Assembly (NCBI GenBank): GCA_035566895.1
Contig: DATMQA010000091.1
Location: 39,576 to 103,575, forward strand
Length of the DNA: 64,000 nucleotides
Reading direction: 5' to 3'
Origin: DATMQA01 sp035566895
Lineage (GTDB): Bacteria > Verrucomicrobiota > Verrucomicrobiia > Limisphaerales > UBA8199
The number at the start of each line of letters is the position of its first letter. Positions within the stretch are counted from its first letter, which is position 1. Below the pieces are notes generated by a model. It had not been told where the DNA came from. It did not search any database and worked only from the letters and a program-made list of their open reading frames with translations. Shown here piece by piece: positions 57,053-64,000 of this stretch. Position numbers and translations under genes: made by a program.

Positions 57053-59212
57053 ATGTCAGCAAAACGTAAGAAAAACCCCAATCAACCGGAACTGCCGATT
57101 CAGGAAGCTCCGGATAACACGCCCGGCGCAGTGCACGCCGCTCCCGCTCCGGCAACCACCAATGGACACGCCCCCAAATCCAAGCTGGCCAAAAATGGCA
57201 AAAGCGAAACCCACGTCCTCGCCGAAAGTGTTGCCACACCCCCTCCACCGCGTCCATTCGTGCCGGGCAAGATCGAACTGCCGCTCCATCGCCGCGTTAA
57301 CCGCAGCTTCCTTGATTACGCCTCCTACGTCATTCGTGACCGCGCCATCCCACACATCGCCGATGGCCTGAAGCCGGTCCAGCGCCGGATTCTCTGGGCA
57401 TTGCACGAGAAGGACGATGGGCGCTTCATCAAGGTGGCCAATGTCGTTGGCCACGCGATGCAGTATCACCCTCACGGCGATGCCTCTATCGGCGATGCAC
57501 TGGTCGTTCTGGCTAACAAGCGCTACCTCATCGATCGTCAGGGCAATTTTGGCAATATCTTCACAGGAGACCAGGCTGCTGCGCCTCGCTATATCGAGTG
57601 TCGCCTTACCGAGTTGGCGCGTGCCGAGGTCTTCAACGACGCAATTACTGAGTTTGTTCCAAGTTACGATGGCCGCAACAAAGAGCCGATCACCCTCCCC
57701 TGCAAACTGCCGCTGCTCCTGATGCTCGGCACCGAGGGGATCGCGGTCGGCATGTCCTCGCGCATCCTGCCCCACAATTTTCCCGAGTTGCTCGAAGCCC
57801 AGATCGCTATTCTCAAGAAGCAACCGTTCAAGTGCCTGCCGGATTTCCAAACCGGCGGCCTTATGGACGCGCGCGGCTACAAGGATGGCGCTGGGGAGAT
57901 CAAGATCCGCGCCAAAATCAAGATCAAGGACGAGTCCACTGTCGCGATAAAAGAAATCCCGGCTTCGACAACAACAGAGTCGCTGATGGCCTCAATCGAA
58001 GACGCCTCTCGCAAAGGCAAGATCAAGGTCAAGAGCGTCAATGATTACACCTCCGAAGACGTCGAGATCGAAGTCAAAGCCCCCAGCGGCCTCAGTGCCG
58101 AACAGTTGGTCGATGCCCTCTATGCGTTCACCGATTGCGAAGTCACTATCGCCAGCCGCATCGTGCTCATCAAAGATAATCGGCCGGTCGAGATGACCGT
58201 TTCGGATGTTTTGCGCGAGAATACCGCGCAGCTTGTCGAAATCCTCAAACGCGAGCTTGAGCTCAAGCAGGGCAAGCTCCAGGAAGAACTCCATTTCCGC
58301 ACGCTCGAACGCATCTTCATCGAGGAACGCATCTACAAGAAAATCGAGCAGTGCAAAACCAACGAAGCGGTCCTGGCGGCGGTCCACGAAGGCTTCAAAC
58401 CTTTCCGCAAGCAATTGGTCCGCGAACTGTCCGATGCCGACGTGGAGCGCCTGCTCCAGGTTCGCATTCGCCGCATCTCCTTGTTCGACATCAACAAGCA
58501 TCGCGAGGAGATGGAGCAGATCAAAGCTGACCTCGAGGAGACCCGCAAGAATCTCAAAGGCCTCACGAAGTACGTCATTGGCCACCTGGAAGCCCTGCTG
58601 GCCAAGTACGGACCCATCTATCCGCGCCTGACCAAATCCAGCCGCTATGATGAAGTCGATGCCCGCGAGGTTGCCTTCAAGGCCTTCAAAGTCGCCTATG
58701 ACCGCGAGTCCGGCTACGTCGGCCACAAGGTTTCGGGTGAGGAATTCAAGGTGGATTGCACCAAGTTCGACAAGCTCGTCCTGGTGTTCAAGGATGGGCA
58801 TTACCAGGTGGTTGAACTGCCGGAGAAGCTCTTCGTCGGCCCCGATCTGGTCCATTGCGGCCTGCCCGAGCGCGAACGGACTTTCACCTGCGCGTACACC
58901 AACCGCGAGGCCACCTACCTGAAACGCTTCACCTTTGGCGGCACGATCCTGAACAAGATTTATCATTGCATCCCGCCCAAATCCAAGGTGCTGTTCTTCG
59001 AGCCGGAGACACCCCCCGAGCTCTACATAAAATACAAGCCGGCGCCTTACCAAAAAATCAACCAGCAGACTTGCAATCCGGCGGAGATCGAAATCAAAGG
59101 GCCCAAGACGCGCGGCCGGCAGATTTCGATCAAGGACGTCTCCTCGATCACCAGCAAACCGACACGCGGGTGGGACCCCGAGGCACCCACCACGAAATTG
59201 CAGTTCACTTGA
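57053..59212 (+). CDS. parC: DNA topoisomerase IV subunit A (ParC)
   Basis: The protein has 719 residues. The N-terminal 70 residues are a Lys/Pro/Ala-rich extension (PNQPELPIQEAPD..) not typical of the family. The breakage-reunion domain begins IELPLHRRVNRSFLDYASYVIRDRAIPHIADGLKPVQRR. The catalytic Tyr180 is in AAPRYIECRLTELA. GNFGNIFTGDQAAA, a coiled-coil tower (LFDINKHREEMEQIKADLEE) and a C-terminal beta domain that lacks the GyrA-box follow. The C-terminal part is shorter than in GyrA and ends TTKLQFT, consistent with topoisomerase IV. It partners with ParE. Confidence 0.95.
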   Translation: MSAKRKKNPNQPELPIQEAPDNTPGAVHAAPAPATTNGHAPKSKLAKNGKSETHVLAESVATPPPPRPFVPGKIELPLHRRVNRSFLDYASYVIRDRAIPHIADGLKPVQRRILWALHEKDDGRFIKVANVVGHAMQYHPHGDASIGDALVVLANKRYLIDRQGNFGNIFTGDQAAAPRYIECRLTELARAEVFNDAITEFVPSYDGRNKEPITLPCKLPLLLMLGTEGIAVGMSSRILPHNFPELLEAQIAILKKQPFKCLPDFQTGGLMDARGYKDGAGEIKIRAKIKIKDESTVAIKEIPASTTTESLMASIEDASRKGKIKVKSVNDYTSEDVEIEVKAPSGLSAEQLVDALYAFTDCEVTIASRIVLIKDNRPVEMTVSDVLRENTAQLVEILKRELELKQGKLQEELHFRTLERIFIEERIYKKIEQCKTNEAVLAAVHEGFKPFRKQLVRELSDADVERLLQVRIRRISLFDINKHREEMEQIKADLEETRKNLKGLTKYVIGHLEALLAKYGPIYPRLTKSSRYDEVDAREVAFKAFKVAYDRESGYVGHKVSGEEFKVDCTKFDKLVLVFKDGHYQVVELPEKLFVGPDLVHCGLPERERTFTCAYTNREATYLKRFTFGGTILNKIYHCIPPKSKVLFFEPETPPELYIKYKPAPYQKINQQTCNPAEIEIKGPKTRGRQISIKDVSSITSKPTRGWDPEAPTTKLQFT

Positions 59213-59320
59213 CGGCAGGCCTTCATCGAATACCTGCCCCCGGCGGTTCGTCTCTCTCTCGGCGATCGGGCTTGTCCCCGGCTGCAGCTTTGGTTATTTG
59301 TTAGCAAATGATTTTATAAA

Positions 59321-60025
59321 ATGAAAACATCTCACACTCTCTGCTTTTGTTTCGCGCTGGCGGGCTTGCTTTCCTGCTCTCAGGCCGCCGACACCCCGAA
59401 AGACCAACCGGCGGCCACCTCGGGCGATATGGTCCCCCTTGACCTTAAGCTGCCTGCCCCCGCTTTCAAAGGGACCCCCAAGGACATCCAGATCAGTTCC
59501 TATGTCGAACCGCTCTCTGACAAACCGCGCCCGCCGATGATGGTCCCGCCCGGCCTCAAGAACCTCGCCAAAGACGCCAAAATCACCTGCAGCGATAAAA
59601 ACGCCACGGGCGACACCCTGGACAAACTCAAGGACGGCGACAAGGAAGCTTCCGAGCAGAGCATCATCTACTTGCGCAAGGGCACTCAGTGGGTCCAGAT
59701 GGATTTCGGCAGCCCCCAGGAGCTTTTTGCCCTGGCCATCTGGCACGCCCATAATTCCGCCAAGGTCTATCACGATGTAATCGTCCAGGTCTCCGACGAT
59801 CCGGACTTCGTCAACCAGGTGCGCACCATTTTCAATAACGACCAGGATAACAGCTCGGGGCTGGGCGTGGGCACGGACCGCGAATACTTCGAAACGCACG
59901 AAGGCAAACTGATCGATGCCAAAGGCGTAAAGGCCCGCTACATCCGTTTTTACTCGAAAGGCAGCACCGAGAGCGCACTGAACGAATACACGGAGATCGA
60001 GGTGTATGGCCGCCCGGCCAAGTGA
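59321..60025 (+). CDS. Secreted protein with a discoidin-like (F5/8C) domain
   Basis: The protein has 234 residues with a signal peptide at 1-22 (MKTSHTLCFCFALAGLLSCSQA; a Cys near the cleavage site could be lipidated). From about residue 80 there is a galactose-binding fold: NLAKDAKITCSDKNATGDTLDKLKDGDKEA, WVQMDFGSPQELFALAIWHAH and ARYIRFYSKGSTESALNEYTEIEVYG. Such domains bind carbohydrates. The following glycosyltransferase-like gene is on the same strand after 227 bases containing an inverted repeat. Confidence 0.8.
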   Translation: MKTSHTLCFCFALAGLLSCSQAADTPKDQPAATSGDMVPLDLKLPAPAFKGTPKDIQISSYVEPLSDKPRPPMMVPPGLKNLAKDAKITCSDKNATGDTLDKLKDGDKEASEQSIIYLRKGTQWVQMDFGSPQELFALAIWHAHNSAKVYHDVIVQVSDDPDFVNQVRTIFNNDQDNSSGLGVGTDREYFETHEGKLIDAKGVKARYIRFYSKGSTESALNEYTEIEVYGRPAK

Positions 60026-60079
60026 ACTCTAATTCCCTCATTTCCAACCGAGCCTGGAGCCGGCTGGCAAATCAACAAA

Positions 60080-60240
60080 ATCCAAACTCCCAACTCCCAA
60101 CTCCGGAAAAACTCCAAAACTCAAACTGCTGAACCGCGCTGATTAGCTACTGCGTGCATCGTTTCGGCTGTGCTTGGGATTTGATGCTTGGAGTTTTCCT
60201 GGTGTTTGGGATTTGGAGTTTTCTTTGGTGCTTGGGTTTC
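60080..60240. repeat. Inverted repeat of TCCAAACTCC/TTTGGAGTTT words
   Basis: The left arm (60080-60130) has ATCCAAACTCCCAACTCCCA and CTCCGGAAAAACTCCAAAAC. The right arm (60171-60240) carries GCTTGGAGTTTTCCTGGTGT and GGGATTTGGAGTTTTC. The pairing is less perfect than in the copies at 32896 and 40164. The right arm is translated as a hydrophobic leader if the next gene is started at 60154. Confidence 0.8.
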
Positions 60241-60252
60241 GGAGTCTTGGAC

Positions 60253-61806
60253 ATGAGTCGTACGCTCACACTAGTCCTGCTGCTGGCCGCGGCAGCTCTG
60301 GTTTTGCGCCTGCCCAGGCTCGAGCATCGACCGATGCACAACGACGAGGCGGTCAACGCCATCAAATTCGGCCGGCTTTGGGAACAAGGCACTTACAAGT
60401 ACGACCCGAACGAGCACCACGGCCCCTCGCTTTACTACGCCACGCTGCTCCTGGGACGCCTGACCGGCGCGCCGGATTTTGACCACTACAGCGAAAATCG
60501 GCTGCGCCTCGTCACGGTTCTCTTTGGGGTCGGGTTGGTCCTCCTCGTGCCTCTGCTCGGCGACGGCCTGGGGCGCCAGGGTGTCTCCTGGGCGGGTCTC
60601 TTCGCGATCGTGTCTCCTGCCATGGTGTTTTACAGCCGGTATTATATCCACGAGATGCTGCTGGTTTTCTTTACGATGCTGGCGCTGGCGGCGGGCTGGC
60701 GTTACTGGCGCTTGCGCCGGCTCGGCTGGGCGCTGCTCGCCGGCGCGGCACTTGGCCTGATGAGCGCCACCAAGGAAACGTTCGTCATCACGCTCGGCGC
60801 CGCCGCCCTGGCGCTGTTTCTGAACCAGGCCTGGAACCGCGCGCTGGACGCCAGCGCGCCGCCGTTTAAAGCCCTGCCGCTGAATCTCGGGCATCTGGCT
60901 GCTGCTCTCGGCGTGTGGGTCGTAGTCGCGCTGCTGTTGTTTTCTTCCTTCCTCACCAACGCCAGCGGCCCGCTCGATGCCGTCCGCACTTACCTGCCCT
61001 GGCTTCACCGCGCGGCCGGTGAATCCCCGCACATCCACCCCTGGCATTTCTATTTGCACCGTCTGCTCTGGTTTCATGAAGGCAATGGGCCTCGTTGGAC
61101 TGAGGTGCTCATTTTCGTCCTGGCGCTTATCGCCGCCCACGCCGGGTTTGCCCGCCGGCGCCTTGGCGGTGCCAATGCCAGTTTCGTCCGGTTCCTGGTC
61201 TTTTACACGTTCCTCCTGACAGCCTTCTACAGCCTGATTGCCTACAAGACGCCCTGGTGCCTGTTGAACTTCTGGCTCGACATGATTCTCCTGGCAGGCA
61301 TCGGCGTCGGGGTGCTCTTGCGCGTTGTACGCCGACAGAACCTCCGTCTCACAATTAGTTTTCTTCTCATCGCTGGCGCGGGCCATCTCACCTGGCAGAC
61401 CTGGCTGGCCAACACCACCTACGCCGCAGCCTCGTGCAACCCGTATGTCTATGCCCAAACCTCACCGGATATTCTAAACCTTGTCACCCGGGTCGAATCC
61501 CTGGCCGACGTTCACCCTCAAGGCCGCGCCATGGTCATTAAAGTCATGGCGCCCGAAGGTGATTACTGGCCGCTACCCTGGTATTTGCGAACCTTCAAAC
61601 ACGTCGGCTGGTACGACAAGCTGCCCGAAGACCCGTTCGCGCCGGTGATGATTGTCTCGACCACCTTCCAAGCCGGGCTTGATGAAAAGAAAACCCATGT
61701 GATGCCCCAACTCTCCGCCCTGCGCCCGGGAGTTTTTTTGGAACTCTACGTCCAAACCGAACTCTGGCGCGACTGGCTGGCGAAACACCCGGCGAAACCG
61801 GAATAG
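60253..61806 (+). CDS. Agl23/TIGR03663-type membrane glycosyltransferase-like protein
   Basis: From ATG 60253 (MSRTLTLVLLLAAAALVLRL) the protein has 517 residues; the longer frame from 60154 starts in a repeat. About 11 membrane segments are seen. The first loop has RPMHNDEAVNAIKFGRLWEQGTYKYDP with the acidic pair HNDEA typical of the ArnT/PMT-like GT-C superfamily, and HHGPSLYYATLLLGRL. The pattern fits the TIGR03663 family ('flippase activity-associated protein Agl23'), linked with archaeal-type glycan assembly. It ends in a soluble domain (KVMAPEGDYWPLPWYLRTF). It probably handles lipid-linked sugars; the substrate is unknown. Confidence 0.85.
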   Translation: MSRTLTLVLLLAAAALVLRLPRLEHRPMHNDEAVNAIKFGRLWEQGTYKYDPNEHHGPSLYYATLLLGRLTGAPDFDHYSENRLRLVTVLFGVGLVLLVPLLGDGLGRQGVSWAGLFAIVSPAMVFYSRYYIHEMLLVFFTMLALAAGWRYWRLRRLGWALLAGAALGLMSATKETFVITLGAAALALFLNQAWNRALDASAPPFKALPLNLGHLAAALGVWVVVALLLFSSFLTNASGPLDAVRTYLPWLHRAAGESPHIHPWHFYLHRLLWFHEGNGPRWTEVLIFVLALIAAHAGFARRRLGGANASFVRFLVFYTFLLTAFYSLIAYKTPWCLLNFWLDMILLAGIGVGVLLRVVRRQNLRLTISFLLIAGAGHLTWQTWLANTTYAAASCNPYVYAQTSPDILNLVTRVESLADVHPQGRAMVIKVMAPEGDYWPLPWYLRTFKHVGWYDKLPEDPFAPVMIVSTTFQAGLDEKKTHVMPQLSALRPGVFLELYVQTELWRDWLAKHPAKPE

Positions 61807-61866
61807 CCAGAAACGAGTTAACTGGTTTCCCGCGGCGTTGCTGCCGACAAGATATCCGCGCGCTGC

Positions 61867-63401
61867 TCAGGGCCGCGCTCCGCCTGGCGGGAAATTGCGC
61901 GCCGGCTTTTCCAACGCCGCCTTCACCTCCTCCGCGCTCGCCGGTACCGGCCAGACGGCATCCTTCGCGCGCACCCATTGTCTGGTTGCTTCCGGCGAGG
62001 GGGTCGGGTCGCCCCCATCATCCACTCCGTCCACGCCCACTGAGTACAGCCGGAACGAACCATCGGGGTTCAGCCGGTAACGCTGCGGCTGGCCGTCAAT
62101 AATATCGCGAGGCATCTCGGTGAGGAACTCCGGCACGAGTTGCGCCAGTTCCGCCGGGTAGGCCCCGTGCCGCACCTGGTAACGTTTCAGAGCAATCGCC
62201 GTCACTAACAAGGAGCGTTGGATTTCCGCGAGTTCAATACGCATGAAAAATCGCAGCGTGAGGTCAGGGGTCCCAACACCGAACCACATGCCGGCCCTGG
62301 GGTGCGCCTGGCGCAGCTTCGCGGCCTCGCAGTCGAGCTGCTGGAACGCCCGGCCGAGGGCCTTCTCCTGTCGCGCCTTGCGCGCCGCTTCGAGGGAGGC
62401 CTGGACCATTTGTGCGTTGGCCAGTTCATCGTCATAGGATTGCCACCACTTCCACGCCCAATAGCCCGGATATCGATAGACAATCGCTTTCAGGCCCGCC
62501 CGCGGATTCTCCAGAACGCCCTTGCCCAGTTCCGCAAGTTCGGACAAGGCCGAACCCCCTCCACCGGTTCCCATGAAGCTGCGTGCGATATTCCCGGAGC
62601 CACGCGCGTCAGCGAAGCTCTTTTCGGCCCCCGCCCCGCTCCATCCCGAGCGACGCTTCGGCTTGGGAGAGAAAATCCACCCCTTCCCAGCCGGTTTGCA
62701 GCGCCTTGAGCTGCGCCTCCGTGCAATCGGAAGCCTGCAGCGCTTCCCACGACGCAGCGCCTGCGATGGCCGCGATGGAAACCCGCACCAACTCCGAAAT
62801 CATGAGCGGCTCGCCCTTGTACCTTTCCGCCAGCGTGGTCAGCGCTAACAAATCCTCGAACGCATTGGTCGCCCGGCCCTCGTGCAACTCGACCACGGTT
62901 GCCGCCGATAGCCATTGTGCCACTCCCTTAAGTCGGGCCAGGTGCGGTAGCAGCAGGCTGGCCCCCTGGCGATAATTCAGATCAAATGTTAATGTCGGGG
63001 CGCGCAGCACCGCCCGGATTTCCGCCAGCGCTGCCTGGCTCGTTGCCACCTCCCGGCTTGACCCGGGCCACAGGCTGCTCGCCTCACTGTTCGACAGCAC
63101 TTCCTGCTGCCAGGACACGCGCGCTTTGCCGGGCGCGATGAAAGTCATCACCGGCAGGAAATTCGTCCAGGGAGGCCGCACCAGGTTGGCCGCCTGCATC
63201 AGCTCGAAAGAGGCCCTGAACGCCTCGGGTGCGGGCAACGGGGTGAGTTCCACAACGCTCAACTTCTCGCCGGCGGCTTTAAGCGCAAGTTTGTATTTCT
63301 CGAGCCGCCCTTTGGCCCGATAGTGCGCCGCCACGAGCATGCCTACCCCCGCGCCCAAAATCAGAAGGGGCCGCTCCCAGGATGATGATTCGCCGCCGCA
63401 T
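61867..63401 (-). pseudogene. Hypothetical membrane-anchored protein gene with two frameshifts
   Basis: Two frames on the minus strand belong together: 62609-63358 (ends MERGGGRKELR) and 61867-62574. The second frame is open upstream and reads AGAEKSFADARGSGN over the break, so removing one G in the run near 62630-62645 joins the halves. A similar single-base shift near 63370 would join MRRRIIILGA (ATG at 63401) to PLLILGAGVGMLVAAHYRAK. The joined protein would have about 510 residues: an N-terminal membrane anchor, a helical region (GRLEKYKLALKAAGEKL..) and a C-terminal SFRLYSVGVDGVDDGG motif typical of verrucomicrobial type II secretion-like proteins. Both errors are single-base indels in G/C runs, so assembly error is possible. 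Confidence 0.7.
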
Positions 63402-63504
63402 TGCCTTGCGCCTATATCTCAAGACCAAGCCGGAGTAAATGAGTCACGGGTCCGGGCGGAGTGGAGTGATGGGGCCATCGAGAGAGGAGGGTGGCTCGGG
63501 ACGA

Positions 63505-63527
63505 AGCTTGAAACGTGAAACGTGATA
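63505..63527. repeat. CGTGAAA heptamer words
   Basis: Two to three 7-base words (CTTGAAA, CGTGAAA, CGTGATA) stand head to tail in the gap between the frameshifted gene and the DUF4159 gene. A short member of the family seen at 21276 and 52578, without a second arm nearby. Confidence 0.75.
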
Positions 63528-63559
63528 CGCCTCTCCGAACGGCGCCCAACTCTGGAGCG

Positions 63560-64000
63560 TCAATGCGTCAGGGCATAAACCGCGATGTTAAGCGTTAGTT
63601 TCTGGCCGTCTTCAGGGCTGACGCCTTTGCCCTCGTTGCAAGTGTTGTTGGCGCTGAAGGCGCAGCAAAGCCCATCCTCGCACATTACGGCGACCAGGTT
63701 ACCATCGCAGAACAGACCTTCGAGCTGGATATCGCGTGACTCGTTAAGGCAGCGGACGTGGTCGATCTTGTAAAAAGAGCGATAAATCAAATGGTCATAA
63801 GGAATGGGCTTCACCTTTTCGTTGGGGAAGATGCGGCTGAACTCGCGGCGCCAGGCGCGCGGGAAATTGGGGTTCGTGCAGCAGCCCGAGGCAAAAAAGA
63901 AACCGCCGTGGCCGAAATACTTGACCAGGTTGGCGATTTCCGCCTCAGTCAGGACGAAATCGTTGTGGCCGTTCATGAACAGGAATGGGGTTTCGAAGAG
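63560..64000 (-). CDS. DUF4159-domain protein, C-terminal part (runs off the right edge)
   Basis: The frame is open to the last base (LFETPFLF before MNGHNDFVLTEAEIANL), so the N-terminus lies outside the window. The visible 146 residues match the DUF4159 domain: YxxGHxDF-like start, NLVKYFGHGGFFFASGCC, RAWRREFSRIFPNEKVKPIPYDHLIYRSFYKI. These proteins are often encoded with MoxR ATPases and DUF58/VWA proteins; none is visible here. Several Cys residues (ASGCCTN, CNESRDI, CEDGLCCAF) are notable. Function unknown. Confidence 0.8.
   Translation of the reverse strand, partial: LFETPFLFMNGHNDFVLTEAEIANLVKYFGHGGFFFASGCCTNPNFPRAWRREFSRIFPNEKVKPIPYDHLIYRSFYKIDHVRCLNESRDIQLEGLFCDGNLVAVMCEDGLCCAFSANNTCNEGKGVSPEDGQKLTLNIAVYALTH

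Noticed and set aside
57992..59053. Minus-strand frame of 353 codons opposite parC
   Set aside because: Antisense shadow; hydrophobic and acidic composition is the mirror of Lys/Glu-rich ParC codons.
60271..61458. Minus-strand frame of 395 codons opposite the Agl23-like gene
   Set aside because: Rich in Gln, Arg and Glu as expected for the antisense of membrane helices; no domain.

Overview
The window looks like a chromosomal segment of a free-living Verrucomicrobiota bacterium, probably close to Pedosphaera/Limisphaera (inference from gene content; no 16S is present). Pointers are the very large secreted proteins ending in a '..RFYR/RIFRLRQ'-type tail, an autotransporter-associated beta-strand repeat protein, GloVer, RCC1 and LamG repeats, Tat-exported Gfo/Idh/MocA oxidoreductases, secreted glycosidases, DUF4159 and DUF4412 proteins, and a high-GC sequence with few strong Shine-Dalgarno sites. 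Non-coding stretches are rich in short-word repeats and long inverted repeats.

Layout. 1-11.6 kb: end of a beta-strand repeat protein, a GH35 beta-galactosidase, and a 2703-residue secreted protein with four seven-fold propeller arrays, each placed inside an Ig-like domain. 11.9-12.9 kb: C-terminally truncated tyrosine recombinase beside tRNA-Ala(CGC). 13.1-16.7 kb: small membrane, GYF_2 and DUF883-like proteins, a YggS-type PLP protein, an EVE-domain protein and a HAD phosphatase. 16.8-21.2 kb (minus): hpf, an amidohydrolase, bioF and bioA; both biotin genes carry an in-frame low-complexity insertion. 21.4-24.5 kb: ParA ATPase and a DsbD-like reductase with a redoxin gene fragment between them. 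24.5-25.1 kb: gene-free repeat array. 25.1-29.9 kb: secreted GH5-like glycosidase divergent from a Tat-exported oxidoreductase. 30.4-32.8 kb: cytoplasmic NasS-like sensor and a LysR regulator. 33.1-37.7 kb: alaS, a remnant nucleotidyltransferase gene and a coupled membrane-protein pair. 37.9-42.1 kb: small secreted proteins and pckG. 42.4-48.6 kb: metal P-type ATPase, a tightly coupled ROK kinase/PIG-L deacetylase/guanine deaminase operon, nadA. 48.6-54.2 kb: OPT transporter, second Tat oxidoreductase, flavin reductase, lipoprotein. 54.5-59.2 kb: topoisomerase IV parE and parC with a VapBC-type pair between them. 59.3-64 kb: secreted discoidin-like protein, Agl23-like membrane glycosyltransferase, a doubly frameshifted gene, and the end of a DUF4159 protein.

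How it fits together. The exported glycosidases and oxidoreductases, the amino-sugar operon, pckG and the OPT transporter suggest a heterotroph that uses complex polysaccharides and peptides. The most unusual content is (i) the nested-propeller architecture of the giant protein and (ii) several families of inverted repeats built from reiterated 7-14 bp words. These repeats sit between genes, at gene ends (supplying the stop codon in at least one case) and inside bioF and bioA.
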